Source of the DNA: UBA93 sp964477205
Lineage (GTDB): Archaea > Micrarchaeota > Micrarchaeia > Norongarragalinales > Norongarragalinaceae
Reading direction: 5' to 3'
Assembly (NCBI GenBank): GCA_964477205.1
Contig: CAYZDE010000001.1
Location: 1 to 61,191, forward strand
DNA: 61,191 bases
Both the position numbers and the translations under genes were made by a program. Numbering within the stretch: the stretch's first letter is position 1; the number at the start of each line of letters is the position of its first letter. Under the pieces are notes generated by a model that was not told the DNA's origin, made no database searches, and saw nothing but the letters and a program-made list of their open reading frames with translations. Shown piece after piece: positions 16,697 to 25,117 of the stretch.

Positions 16697-16850
16697 GCCG
16701 GTGTAGCTCAGTTGGCTAGAGCGCCAGACTCATAAAAACCGCAGCTCAAGGTCTAATGCGGCTTTGCACGGTTGTGCAACCTGGAAGTCGAGGGTTCAAA
16801 TTGAAACTCTTTCCTTTGGAAAGGGCTTCGTGGAATTCCCTCCACCGGCA
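16697..16850 (+). tRNA. tRNA-Met (anticodon CAT) with anticodon-loop and T-loop introns
   Basis: Acceptor GCCGGTG/CACCGGC with A73, D-arm GCTC-AGTTGGCTA-GAGC, anticodon stem CCAGA/CCTGG, loop CT-CAT-A. About 44 bases follow (16735-16778) at position 37/38, containing a TTGCAC/GTGCAA hairpin. The T-stem GAGGG/CCCTC is interrupted after TTCAAAT by about 36 bases (roughly 16802-16837) that form a CTTTCC/GGAAAG hairpin. Removing both leaves exactly 74 bases with every arm of normal size. G1-C72 argues against initiator tRNA, so elongator tRNA-Met is most likely; tRNA-Ile2 (CAT) is the alternative. The A31/C39 pair is a mismatch. A T-rich terminator follows at 16855-16869. Confidence 0.85.
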
Positions 16851-16886
16851 CTCTACTTTTTATTTTCTTTTGCCCTAATTTATTTG

Positions 16887-17639
16887 ATGATTGAAGCTCG
16901 CACCAGCGAAAGATTGGAAGCGAAACCGAAGAGCGTAGTACAGCTCGCAGTCGAACCGACCATCGGCTGTGATAATCAATGCGAGAATTGCGTTTACGGG
17001 GACGCGGTCCCAAGGGAAAAAAAGTTTTTGAGCGTTAAGACTTTAATGCGTTCTTTGGATGAGTTGCATGCCAATCACCCGCAATTAAAGCCTAAAATCA
17101 TTACTCACGAGCACAGGGGTGAGCCGATAGCCAACCCAAAGTTCGAGAGGATAGTTGAATTACTACGCAGCCGCCACCCTAAAGCAGTTCAAATATTATA
17201 CCACGGGTTCAGCGGCGTTGAAAGCCAGGAAGAGTTCGTACGAAAGACCCGCCACCTTGACAAAGTAGTGCTGTCGCTGGATCGCGACCATGTAGAGGCC
17301 TTGAAAAAGAGGAAAGGATTTTCCAGTGACAAAGAAGCCTTCAATGAATTAGGCAAGAGGGCATTGTGGGCCTTGCGGGCTCAAGCAATCCACAGGGAAG
17401 AGAATCCGCGGTTCAACGTGGAAATCAAGCTCGTTGGCTCGGAAGCAGAACAACGCGAATTAAAGAAAGGGTTATCGGATTCTTTGGATAAGGCTTACAG
17501 CCAATTCCTGGAATTTGATGAAGGCTCGAAAAACAAGCTGTTTCCACGGGGGCACGACTTGAATTTTTCTTCGAATAGCATCCTAAACCTGTTTCATGAC
17601 GGCTTGGTCAGCTTTTTTGTCCCCGGGGCCGAAAAATGA
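16887..17639 (+). CDS. Radical-SAM-like protein, first of a paralogous pair
   Basis: About 250 residues from the ATG at 16887. Upstream codons in the same frame belong to the tRNA-Met gene. The N-terminal 'VEPTIGCDNQCENCVYGD' has the CxxxCxxC cluster motif of radical SAM enzymes. It is followed by 'HEHRGEPIANPKFERIVELL', in the position of the GGEP SAM-binding motif, then 'VVLSLDRDHVEALKKRKG'. No second iron-sulfur cluster is seen. The C-terminus 'SILNLFHDGLVSFFV' resembles the end of the next gene's product. The stop overlaps the next start (ATGA). Substrate unknown; no precursor peptide was found nearby. Confidence 0.75.
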   Translation: MIEARTSERLEAKPKSVVQLAVEPTIGCDNQCENCVYGDAVPREKKFLSVKTLMRSLDELHANHPQLKPKIITHEHRGEPIANPKFERIVELLRSRHPKAVQILYHGFSGVESQEEFVRKTRHLDKVVLSLDRDHVEALKKRKGFSSDKEAFNELGKRALWALRAQAIHREENPRFNVEIKLVGSEAEQRELKKGLSDSLDKAYSQFLEFDEGSKNKLFPRGHDLNFSSNSILNLFHDGLVSFFVPGAEK

Positions 17640-18457
17640 GCGGCCGAGAGATTGGATTGGCCGAACGCGCGCGGGAACTGCACGTGCTGATAGTCGAGCC
17701 GAGCCGCGGCTGCGAACTGGGTTGTAGGCAGTGCGTTCAAGCCGCTTCGGGTGAAGTGAAGCACATGTCTGCCGCTAAGTTGAAAGCGGCAATCAATACG
17801 CTGGCCGGGCACGGGGCCGACCCGCGAATGATAATCCTCGCCGGAGCCGGTGAACCCCTAGCGCACCCGCGAGTAGGGGAATTTTCAAAAGCTTTGAAAG
17901 AGCATTTTCAGAACGCCGAGGTCTATGGGTTCTGGGGGCTGAGTGGAGTCAAGAGCGAGGAAGAATTGGAGTCCAAGATGCGCGGCCTCGACGGCTTAGT
18001 GGTTTCAGTTGACGCACACCACTTAGCGCGCTTCCTCAACCAAACCCGTGGAGGAAAGCAAGAAGAATTAAAGGCGCGAGTGCGCTCCAAGCCGACTGCG
18101 GAAGCAAAAAAAGCCCTCCGTGGAGACGTGGAAAGGCGCGCTTTTCTAACGACGCTAGGAGTGATTGACAAGTTAAAGTGGGCGCTCCGCGTTTGCAAGC
18201 GCAACAATACTGAGTTTACCTATCGGTTGACCGGCCCCGAGCACGAGCGAAAAAAAATGAAGTCGCTAGTGACGCGCGCGTTGAACGAGCATGCAATGGA
18301 AACGGGCGAACGCGTTGAACCATTGAGTTGGATTAGCAAGCGTTTTCCGCGAGGCTCGGCAAAGGGAGCAAAGCGAAGCAAGGGTAACATGAGCTTGTTT
18401 TATGACGGCTCATTCGGCCTCGGGCGCGCGCCCCACGATAGCGACTTGCAATTATGA
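17636..18457 (+). CDS. Radical-SAM-like protein, second of a paralogous pair
   Basis: 273 residues. It has 'VEPSRGCELGCRQCVQAA' (CxxxCxxC, residues about 22-39) and 'ILAGAGEPLAHPRVGEFSKAL' (from about residue 65, GGEP-like). It then has 'VVSVDAHHLARFL', which parallels 'VVLSLDRDHVEAL' in the upstream protein. Its tail 'NMSLFYDGSFGLG' matches the upstream tail. The two genes are therefore a tandem duplication that has diverged. They overlap by 4 bases and probably make a heterodimer or successive enzymes. The end overlaps the 3' end of alaS by 6 bases on the other strand. Function not known. Confidence 0.75.
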   Translation: MSGREIGLAERARELHVLIVEPSRGCELGCRQCVQAASGEVKHMSAAKLKAAINTLAGHGADPRMIILAGAGEPLAHPRVGEFSKALKEHFQNAEVYGFWGLSGVKSEEELESKMRGLDGLVVSVDAHHLARFLNQTRGGKQEELKARVRSKPTAEAKKALRGDVERRAFLTTLGVIDKLKWALRVCKRNNTEFTYRLTGPEHERKKMKSLVTRALNEHAMETGERVEPLSWISKRFPRGSAKGAKRSKGNMSLFYDGSFGLGRAPHDSDLQL

Positions 18458-21055
18458 TTTCTTCCCGCGCGCGAAGTTTTTAGTGCCGCCGCCTTTAGCA
18501 CCGCTTTTTTTGAGTAGCTCGATTGCATCGCGCTTGCTATTCTTCGCGGTCGTTGCAACGATGAATCCATCCATGTTAGAGAGTATTGCGTCCATTCCCT
18601 TCTCCGATAATTCAAGGGCGACTTTCTCGAGCAGCCTAGCGCCCAAAGGCAGCTCTTTTTCAATGAGTGCGCTCTTTGCTTCCCCGCACAATTCGGCGCA
18701 CAAGCCCGCCGCCGCTTTCTTCTGCAGCTTCTCGAGTTGCTTGCCGCGTTCCTTCCAATCGTTGAAGAGCTTGTTTATGCCTTTAACCAAGTCCGTCTTC
18801 GGGACTTTGAGTTCAATGCAAGCATCTCGAATAAGGGCTTCCTCGTTTTGAATGAATTCCACGGCGGCCGGGCCTGCCTTGTAACGGAAGCGCGTGACTC
18901 CGTCCTGCACTTGCTCAACGCCTATTATTTTGAAGCAGCCGATTTCACTAGTATTGGACTTATGCAGTCCTCCGCACGCTTCCACGTCGATTCCATCCAC
19001 GTCGATTATGCGAATGCGCTTTCCAATTGCCCCGCCTCCCTGGTAGATGCGATACGAGTATTCCTTCTCGGCGGCGCTGCGGTCCATTTCCTTGAGTTTC
19101 ACTGAGTGCCCTTCGCGGATGAACTTGTTTGCGAGTGCCTCGATTTCATTTACTTGCTTCCAAGACGGCTTCTCGTAGTGCGTCACGTCAAGGTGCGCTT
19201 CATTTGAATCCTTGCGGCTGCCGCACTGCCATACGTGGTTGCCTAGCACGCTGCGCGCGCAAGCATTGAGAACGTGCGTTGCCGTGTGGTGGCTGGTTAT
19301 GGCGTCGCGCCGCTCCTCGTCCACTTCCAATTCAATTGTTTCACCTTTCTTGAATTCGCCTTTAACCGAGTGAACGATTACCCCGTGTGAAATTTGAACG
19401 TCGGTCACCTGCTTCTTGTTTATGAACCCGTGGTCCGCGCATTGCCCTCCGCCTTCCGGATAGAATAGCGTTGAGTCAAGGGCTACGAGGCCGTTCTTAG
19501 CGGCAACGACCTTCGCCTTGCCCTTGAATTTGAGCGGGTGTTCGTAGTAAGCGCGCTTTGTTTTCAACGCGTTCTCGAACACGGGCTTCGCCTCGTGCTT
19601 CTTCTCCTGCATTACGTGCTTGGAAGTCACTTTGGAATAGTAATCCGTCGGGATGTTAACTTCTTTTCCCTGCTCTTTGGCAACGCGCTCGATTAATTCG
19701 GGAGTGACGCCGTGCGACTCGTATAATGTGGCCATCTTATCCGCGGTCAAATTAGACGACTTCGCCAGTATCTGCTTGGTCATTCCTCGGGCTTTCACGA
19801 GGGACTGGGCGTACTTGCGTTTTTCAACTTGGAATATCTCGTTCACGGAGGGCAGTGCCCCTGCTAATTCCGGGTAAACTTCACGCAAGTCATGCGCGTG
19901 CATTTCAAAGAGCTTCTCGAAGTCGAAGTCGAATGAGTATTCGTTCGCGAAGCCGAGTGCGCGGCGCAGTAAGACGCGCAAGTTGTAGCCGCCCGCGCTG
20001 TTTGACGGGAGCCCGCCGTCCGCTAGCGCGAATAAGAGCGAGCGCGTGTGGTCCGCAATTGCCCAAACCCCCTGCATTGGCGCTATTTCGCTTTCGAGTT
20101 CCTTCAAGTCTATGCTGAGCAGCGAAGCGATTTTCTTTTTCTCCTCTCGGAAGTCGCGCACTGCCTCGACGTCCAAGCGAGAGCTGATGCGGGCGTATTT
20201 TTCAAGCAGCTTGGAATCGTTGAGCCCTGCCTGCTTTTTCATGAATGATACGTGCCGCGGGAAAGTTGAATCGTAAATCGTGGAGTCGCCGCGGTAGTAC
20301 CACAGCAACCTCTCGAAGCCCCATCCGACGTCTATCACGCGAAGAGGCAATTCTTTCTGTTTGCCATCCCAGTAGTATTGCATGAAAACGCTGTTCACTA
20401 GCTCGCTCCCGCATGAGAACGACTCGATGCACGGGCCGAACGCCGAATAATCCGGCATGCTCCAAACGTCTTCCGCGTAAGTGAGCTCTTCCTTCTTGAC
20501 GCCGAGCACGTTGGTTAAGAACTCGTAATTATATTGAATGCAATCCTCGCGCCAGTAACCCTCCTTGCCGAAAGAGTGCTGGCCCGCCATCATGAACCCG
20601 CTCAAGTGCCTGCCTGTAACGCCGATATTTGCTATGTCCGGGAACCGCAGGCAAATTTGGGGAACTACCAGTGGGTTCGCGGGGTACTCGAATGCAATGC
20701 GCCCGTTCTCCCAGCGTTGGAAGTCCACTATGCTCGCAATCGTGAAGTTTAAGTCATCGCGCCAGCGGCTGATAACCGGGTAACGCGGCACGACTTCGTG
20801 GCCGTTCTTCTCGAAGAACGAAGCGAACTTTTTCCACATGGAAGCGTAAGATTCGTCGCGCGGCTTTTTTCTAAAGAAGGAGTAGTCTTCGTGCGCGGAG
20901 TCCCCGCAATTCGCTTTTTCCTCTAGCGCCCAGTAGCCCTTGCCGCACTCTTTGCACTCGAACCTTTGGAATCCTTCTTCCTTGAGTATCGGTGCGGAAT
21001 AGTGCTTCGCGTAATCCTTAGCGAACGCTTTCCTCAAGTCGTCCTTAGTAACCAT
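18452..21055 (-). CDS. alaS: Alanyl-tRNA synthetase
   Basis: 867 residues of the archaeal type. The N-terminal 'FECKECGKGYWAL' zinc-like pair precedes the class II catalytic core ('RYPVISRWRDDLNFTIASI', 'GHMMAGQH'-like 'HLSGFMMAGQHSF'). The editing domain carries 'HHTATHVLNACAR' (residues about 582-594) and the late 'ACGGLHKSNTSEIG' motif (about 690-703), which clears mischarged serine. A short DHHA1-like C-terminus ends the protein. It charges tRNA-Ala in the cytoplasm. The start is an ATG at 21055, downstream of the RNase P RNA gene in the same direction. Confidence 0.97.
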   Translation of the reverse strand: MVTKDDLRKAFAKDYAKHYSAPILKEEGFQRFECKECGKGYWALEEKANCGDSAHEDYSFFRKKPRDESYASMWKKFASFFEKNGHEVVPRYPVISRWRDDLNFTIASIVDFQRWENGRIAFEYPANPLVVPQICLRFPDIANIGVTGRHLSGFMMAGQHSFGKEGYWREDCIQYNYEFLTNVLGVKKEELTYAEDVWSMPDYSAFGPCIESFSCGSELVNSVFMQYYWDGKQKELPLRVIDVGWGFERLLWYYRGDSTIYDSTFPRHVSFMKKQAGLNDSKLLEKYARISSRLDVEAVRDFREEKKKIASLLSIDLKELESEIAPMQGVWAIADHTRSLLFALADGGLPSNSAGGYNLRVLLRRALGFANEYSFDFDFEKLFEMHAHDLREVYPELAGALPSVNEIFQVEKRKYAQSLVKARGMTKQILAKSSNLTADKMATLYESHGVTPELIERVAKEQGKEVNIPTDYYSKVTSKHVMQEKKHEAKPVFENALKTKRAYYEHPLKFKGKAKVVAAKNGLVALDSTLFYPEGGGQCADHGFINKKQVTDVQISHGVIVHSVKGEFKKGETIELEVDEERRDAITSHHTATHVLNACARSVLGNHVWQCGSRKDSNEAHLDVTHYEKPSWKQVNEIEALANKFIREGHSVKLKEMDRSAAEKEYSYRIYQGGGAIGKRIRIIDVDGIDVEACGGLHKSNTSEIGCFKIIGVEQVQDGVTRFRYKAGPAAVEFIQNEEALIRDACIELKVPKTDLVKGINKLFNDWKERGKQLEKLQKKAAAGLCAELCGEAKSALIEKELPLGARLLEKVALELSEKGMDAILSNMDGFIVATTAKNSKRDAIELLKKSGAKGGGTKNFARGKKS

Positions 21056-21096
21056 GAGTCAACATTCTTAGGCAATTGCTTAATTTAAAACCAATC

Positions 21097-21190
21097 GAGT
21101 GGGTTCTTGTTAAGCCCACGGCCTTCGCGAACCGTTCGTTCGGTTGAGTGGGTGTTGGACCCACGGCCCTTTCGAACCGTTCGTTCGGTT
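21097..21190. repeat. Tandem palindromic repeat, two copies of about 47 bases
   Basis: Copy 1 is at 21097-21145 and copy 2 at 21146-21190. Each begins GAGTGGGT, has a GTGGGT/ACCCAC-type hairpin, then 'CCCACGGCC', and closes with the hairpin GAACCGTTCGTTCGGTT. The two copies differ in a few bases and one small deletion. They sit between the 3' end of the RNase P RNA and the alaS start. With only two copies, no spacers and internal palindromes, this is not a CRISPR. Confidence 0.8.
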
Positions 21191-21191
21191 T

Positions 21192-21466
21192 AGAGAAGGT
21201 GAGGGGCCGTAGTCCACCTTTTGTTGTCCACGGCATTCGACTGAGCGGGCAATTGCCCTTGCACTCTTTACCCAGAACCGTTTCACTTGCTTTCGGGAAA
21301 CGTCGCGCTTGTTCATCCTGCGCCCGAAGCAATATCGTTTCTGTTTCCGGGTTCCGGCCTTAAACCGGGGAACTCGCGTTCCTTGTACTGTCGAGTGGAT
21401 GGAACTTCCTCATCGCCCCGCGTTTGACCGCTGGCGGGCAACGACAGCCGTGCACCCCCCACCTCT
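21192..21466 (-). ncRNA. rnpB: RNase P RNA (archaeal type A)
   Basis: This is the only sizeable stretch (21056-21551) without protein genes. On the minus strand it has P1 arms GAGGTGGGG (5', about 21458-21465) and CCCCTCACCTTC (3', about 21195-21206). The conserved region I is 'GATGAGGAAGTTCCATCCAC' (about 21396-21415). A 'GAAACAGAAACGATATTG' segment lies near 21330. Region V is 'ACAACAAAAGGTGGACTAC' (21210-21228). Spacing and total length (about 275) fit an archaeal RNase P RNA, the ribozyme that trims tRNA 5' ends. Its protein partners Pop5 and Rpp30 are encoded at 40994-42290. Exact ends are estimates. Confidence 0.82.
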
Positions 21467-21551
21467 AATATTATCCTGCCGAACCCCCTTTTTACTCTTT
21501 TCATTTTAAAAATAGGGCTTATTAAAAAGCGGTTTTCCCAGTATTACTATC

Positions 21552-23699
21552 ATGAAAAAGGCGTTCTTACTATTGTTCTTAGCTGCTTTCGTTGCGGCGG
21601 ATTGTGTTTTTGTTTCAGTCAGCTTGCTTGATGAGGCAATCGTCGAGAAGGGAGTGCAGGCAGCTTACCCGATTACGCTTACGAATACCGGGTTGAGCAG
21701 TACGCTGGTGCGCTTGTCCGGCTATTGCCCGAGCGGAGTGGACTGCCAGTTCAACCCGTCGCCCGCGTTCGTTACCCTTACTCCTTCACAGAGCGAAACA
21801 TTCAACTTGCTCGCTGACACGAATGATGCCGCCGTCGGTTTGCATTCAATTGATTTGGAAGTATCCGTCGGCTCGGTCTACACGCCTTGCTTCGAGGCCG
21901 AATTATCCTTGGAAGTACTCGCTGAACCGCAGCCGAGCGTCACGCCCGATTCGTTCACCGTAACCGTCGAGCCCGAGTCATTAAACGCCAGCGGTTGGGC
22001 CGGCGACGTCATGGAATTCACGATTAGCATAGAAAACAATGAGCCGAACACTGGTTACGCCGAACTCTCAATGGAAGGCCCATTCGCGGAAAGCACGAGT
22101 TTCAGCGCGTCGAAAGTAACTGTGCCCGCTGCTTCAACAAAAGAAGTAATCGCCCGCGTTACGATTCCCCCGGGAACTCCGGGCAGCGTTTACGCGAATG
22201 CGTTCATAGTAGAAGCGACCATCGGCGGCGCTTGCTGCGAGCAGCAATACGCCCTCCCCTTGGACGTCTGCGTTTTCGCGGACGAACTATACTTGGAAGT
22301 GCTCAACGAGCCCGTTTTATGCACGCAAGTTACGCACGAGGAGGAAACAATAATCGCGCTCGAACTCCGCAATACCGGGGAGATTTCCGGCCCGTTCCAC
22401 GCTTACTTAGTCGGCTCCAACGAGGCGCTCTCCATGATGGAGCTCTCGTCCAGCTTGATTGAAATCGCCCCGGGCGACCGTGAGCCATTATTCATTAGCA
22501 TACTCCCGTCGTCGAGCGCAGTCTTGGACACTTACTATTACTCGCTTAAAATCGACTACCTCGGCTACACCGTGTACGACGCGCCTTACTGCTTTACGGT
22601 ATCCGGCGTCGAGGACTTCTCACTCGAATTCAATGAATCAGCAATAATCCGCCGATGTAAAATTGAAACAGTTCCGTTCACCCTAATGAACAACGGCACG
22701 CTCTTCGACGACTATGAAATAGAAGTAGAGGCAATCGACGGACTGCTCGTACAGCCGGTACCTTCTTCCTTCTCGTTATCACCGGGCCAGTCCAAGGCAA
22801 TCGACTTCGTGTTCAGCACCACGCTGAACGAGGCGCCCGAACTAGGATGGCATGACCTTGGCTTTACCGTGCGTTCGCGCCGCGTAACGCAAGCGTACGA
22901 ACTCCCCTTCCTGCTCGTTTCCAGTGAAGAGCAAGGAGAATCGTTCTTGTACCTGGCTCCTGCAAGCGACTTGACGCTCGTCGCGGGCGCGCACTCGGTG
23001 ATAGTGTTCGCGGTTTACAATTCGGGCGGCGAGGACTTACATTATGTAGAGTTAGAGGTAGAGGGAATCGACGAACCGCATTATGCAGTTGAGACCGTCC
23101 CCCAGGACATTCCCGCGGGCGAGTCACGCAATTACGAAGTGTCATTTTATCTACCGCAAACCGAGGAATCGTTCATTGACTTATCCTTCCGCGCTTACAG
23201 TCAAGTAACGAGTGAAGCCGTGAAAGAAGATTACTCGGTTCCGATTACCCAACTCCCTGTCAACTCGCTCGGCGTCGTGGTTTCCAACGCCGCCCAAGAA
23301 GAGGAAGGCGCGTTAATCATCGAGGTAATAGTCAGCAATGCGGGGTTGACTCCGTTGAGCGGCGTGCAACCCGCGATTACCGGTTATGTTGTAGCAGCCC
23401 AGCCGGCTTACTTTGATTTGCAGCCCGGAGAATCACGCTCAATGACCCTTCGCGTGGGCGACTATTCCGGCGGCGAAGTCCAGGTTCAACTCTCTACAGC
23501 CGAAGGCGTACTATCCGAAGTTACGAGCATATCCGTCGAGCCGAAGGAAGAGTCGATCCCTTGGGCCATGATAGCAATACTTGGAATCGTTGTCGTGTTC
23601 CTTGCTTACGGGTTCATAGTCAAACGCGGAGACGACGAATGCGACTTAGTAGCGCCTGAGTTCCCGAGTGCGAAGCTCGAGGATTACGACGAAGCCTAG
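21552..23699 (+). CDS. Large secreted, membrane-anchored surface protein with Ig-like repeats
   Basis: 715 residues. A signal peptide is clear (MKK followed by a hydrophobic run to about residue 17). The body is made of repeated beta-sandwich modules of about 110-120 residues with recurring 'GEIVxITNxGxxxxxxL' and 'LxPGESxxxxV' patterns. These resemble the CARDB/COG1470-type domains of archaeal envelope proteins. One membrane helix lies near the C-terminus (residues about 674-692), followed by an acidic cytoplasmic tail. It most likely stands on the cell surface. The start ATG at 21552 is preceded by a T/A-rich promoter shared with the divergent RNase P RNA. Confidence 0.8.
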   Translation: MKKAFLLLFLAAFVAADCVFVSVSLLDEAIVEKGVQAAYPITLTNTGLSSTLVRLSGYCPSGVDCQFNPSPAFVTLTPSQSETFNLLADTNDAAVGLHSIDLEVSVGSVYTPCFEAELSLEVLAEPQPSVTPDSFTVTVEPESLNASGWAGDVMEFTISIENNEPNTGYAELSMEGPFAESTSFSASKVTVPAASTKEVIARVTIPPGTPGSVYANAFIVEATIGGACCEQQYALPLDVCVFADELYLEVLNEPVLCTQVTHEEETIIALELRNTGEISGPFHAYLVGSNEALSMMELSSSLIEIAPGDREPLFISILPSSSAVLDTYYYSLKIDYLGYTVYDAPYCFTVSGVEDFSLEFNESAIIRRCKIETVPFTLMNNGTLFDDYEIEVEAIDGLLVQPVPSSFSLSPGQSKAIDFVFSTTLNEAPELGWHDLGFTVRSRRVTQAYELPFLLVSSEEQGESFLYLAPASDLTLVAGAHSVIVFAVYNSGGEDLHYVELEVEGIDEPHYAVETVPQDIPAGESRNYEVSFYLPQTEESFIDLSFRAYSQVTSEAVKEDYSVPITQLPVNSLGVVVSNAAQEEEGALIIEVIVSNAGLTPLSGVQPAITGYVVAAQPAYFDLQPGESRSMTLRVGDYSGGEVQVQLSTAEGVLSEVTSISVEPKEESIPWAMIAILGIVVVFLAYGFIVKRGDDECDLVAPEFPSAKLEDYDEA

Positions 23700-23794
23700 A
23701 AAGCGCCGTTCTCAAACATTTCCCACGTGCCTATTGCCACGGCTATTATTACCATTAATTCAGTTATTGATAATGTAAAAGTCCAATCAAACAT
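23696..23794 (-). CDS. Possible 32-residue membrane peptide
   Basis: An ATG at 23794 opens a 32-codon frame whose product has one hydrophobic helix ('SITELMVIIAVAIGTW') and an acidic end. It is convergent with, and overlaps, the stop of the large surface protein. There is only a weak purine stretch before the start. It is listed because the composition is membrane-like, but chance is a fair alternative. Confidence 0.25.
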   Translation of the reverse strand: MFDWTFTLSITELMVIIAVAIGTWEMFENGAF

Positions 23795-23855
23795 TAGCTT
23801 CTCTTTTTATGGATTGCTTCTAAAAGATTATATTTCTTTCCCGCTTAACCATTGC

Positions 23856-24596
23856 ATGGTATTACTTGAAATAATCTTGGCGACCTTGCTGGTCTGCTTT
23901 CTATCCTTAGTCGGCGTTGCTTCGTTTTGGGTGAAGCCGAAGTTATTGGATAAAACCGTTTTATTGCTCGTCGGATTCTCCGCTGGCGCGCTCATGGGCG
24001 GCGCGTTCCTTCACTTATTGCCGGAATCCGTCGAAGTAATCGGCGCTGAGTCGTTCGGCATAGTGTTCTTACTCAGCTTCTCATTGTTCTTCCTCCTAGA
24101 GCGCTTAGTGCACTGGCACCACTGCCACGAGAGCAAGCCGTGCAAGGTTCACGCATTCGCTTACTTGAATTTAGTCGGTGATGCCTTGCATAACTTCATG
24201 GACGGCTTGATTATTGCGGCCTCGTTCCTTGCTTCAATTCCACTTGGAATCGCGACGACCATAGCGGTAATCGCGCACGAGCTCCCTCAAGAGCTCGGCG
24301 ATTTCGGAGTTCTCGTTTACGCGGGCTTCTCCAAGAAGAAGGCGCTTGCTTTCAATTTCGTGGTTTCATTAACCGCTCTCGCCGGCGCTTTAATCGGCTA
24401 TTACCTTTCCGGCGCAGTAGCAGGGCTGGAATCCTACTTGCTTCCCTTTGCAGCCGGCAGTTTCGTTTACATAGCGAGCTCGGACTTGATACCCGAATTA
24501 CACAAGCAAGAAGATTTAGGTAAGGCAATGCAAGCATTTGCATTGTTCCTCACCGGCTTAGCCTTCATGTACGCGGTAAAACTAGCGTTTGCTTAG
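23856..24596 (+). CDS. ZIP-family metal transporter
   Basis: About 246 residues from the ATG at 23856; the open frame extends 43 codons further upstream but lacks family-like sequence. Roughly eight membrane helices are visible. The metal path motifs are 'NLVGDALHNFMDGLIIAASF' (HNFxDG, helix IV) and 'AVIAHELPQELGDFGVL' (HExPQExxD, helix V), which line the zinc/iron path in ZIP proteins. A histidine-containing loop 'HWHHCHESKPCKVH' lies between helices III and IV. It probably imports zinc or iron. It ends convergently with a small membrane protein gene, overlapping by 4 bases. Confidence 0.9.
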   Translation: MVLLEIILATLLVCFLSLVGVASFWVKPKLLDKTVLLLVGFSAGALMGGAFLHLLPESVEVIGAESFGIVFLLSFSLFFLLERLVHWHHCHESKPCKVHAFAYLNLVGDALHNFMDGLIIAASFLASIPLGIATTIAVIAHELPQELGDFGVLVYAGFSKKKALAFNFVVSLTALAGALIGYYLSGAVAGLESYLLPFAAGSFVYIASSDLIPELHKQEDLGKAMQAFALFLTGLAFMYAVKLAFA

Positions 24597-24766
24597 ATAA
24601 GCATTCCGATTAGCAGCCCCAACAGGAACGCTACGGCTATCTCATAATACTTGGCGTTTGAAGCAAAAGCGCCCAGGCCCTTGCGTACGGTCGGCGGCTC
24701 TCCGCCGTATTTTTCAGCGTGAGTTTCTTTTCTTTCCTCTTCGGTTTTCGGTATTCCGCCCGGCAT
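24593..24766 (-). CDS. Small tail-anchored membrane protein (57 aa)
   Basis: 57 residues. The first 35 are polar and charged (PKTEEERKETHAEKYGGEPP), then one C-terminal helix ('YEIAVAFLLGLLIGMLI') makes it a tail-anchored membrane protein. A strong ribosome binding site (AGGAGGCGAT) precedes the ATG at 24766. The stop of the DUF134 gene overlaps its start by one base (TAATG), so the two are coupled. The family is not recognised. Confidence 0.7.
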   Translation of the reverse strand: MPGGIPKTEEERKETHAEKYGGEPPTVRKGLGAFASNAKYYEIAVAFLLGLLIGMLI

Positions 24767-25116
24767 TAAAATCGCCTCCTTCCTCGTCCCCTACCAAAAC
24801 CGCGGCCCATTCCGCGCCCGCGGCCCTCGACGAAGTAATTTCCACCTTCAATTATTATAACCTTCCCGTTCACTATTGCGTCCGCCGCCTTGGCTTCGGC
24901 ACTGGACAATAACCTTGAAAAAGTGGGCTGCGAGACGCCTACTCTTTCGGCTGCTTCACTCTGGCTCAAGCCCTCGACAAAGGCGAGGCGGAGCGCCTCG
25001 ACTTCCTCAACGCGCAGCTCGACCCGTTCCAGTTGCCTCGCGGGAATTCCCGCTGGCTTGAACAAGCGAACGCGCGGCTCGCAAGAGACGCGGCGGCCTA
25101 AGCGAGGCCGGGGCAC
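24766..25116 (-). CDS. DUF134 family DNA-binding protein
   Basis: 116 residues. 'MPRPRLGRRVSCEPRVRLFK' followed by 'ELRVEEVEALRLAFVEGLSQ' and 'EAAERVGVSQPTFSRLLSSA' is the DUF134 layout: a basic start, then a sigma-70-region-4-like helix-turn-helix (residues about 38-80). A Gly/Arg-rich tail (GRGRGMGRGFGRGRGRRR) ends the protein. It is probably a transcriptional regulator. It follows the DUF5320 gene by one base and couples to the small tail-anchored gene. Confidence 0.88.
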   Translation of the reverse strand: MPRPRLGRRVSCEPRVRLFKPAGIPARQLERVELRVEEVEALRLAFVEGLSQSEAAERVGVSQPTFSRLLSSAEAKAADAIVNGKVIIIEGGNYFVEGRGRGMGRGFGRGRGRRRF

Positions 25117-25117
25117 G

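Noticed and set aside
16764..16886. An upstream extension of the first radical-SAM-like gene
   Set aside because: These codons are the 3' half of tRNA-Met, including its T-loop intron; the ATG at 16887 is the sensible start.
21097..21190. Possible CRISPR from repeated 47-base units
   Set aside because: Only two copies in direct contact, no spacers and internal palindromes; no cas genes nearby.
21045..21332. A 95-codon frame on the minus strand across the alaS start
   Set aside because: It covers the tandem repeats and the RNase P RNA; its repeated peptide simply mirrors the two repeat copies.
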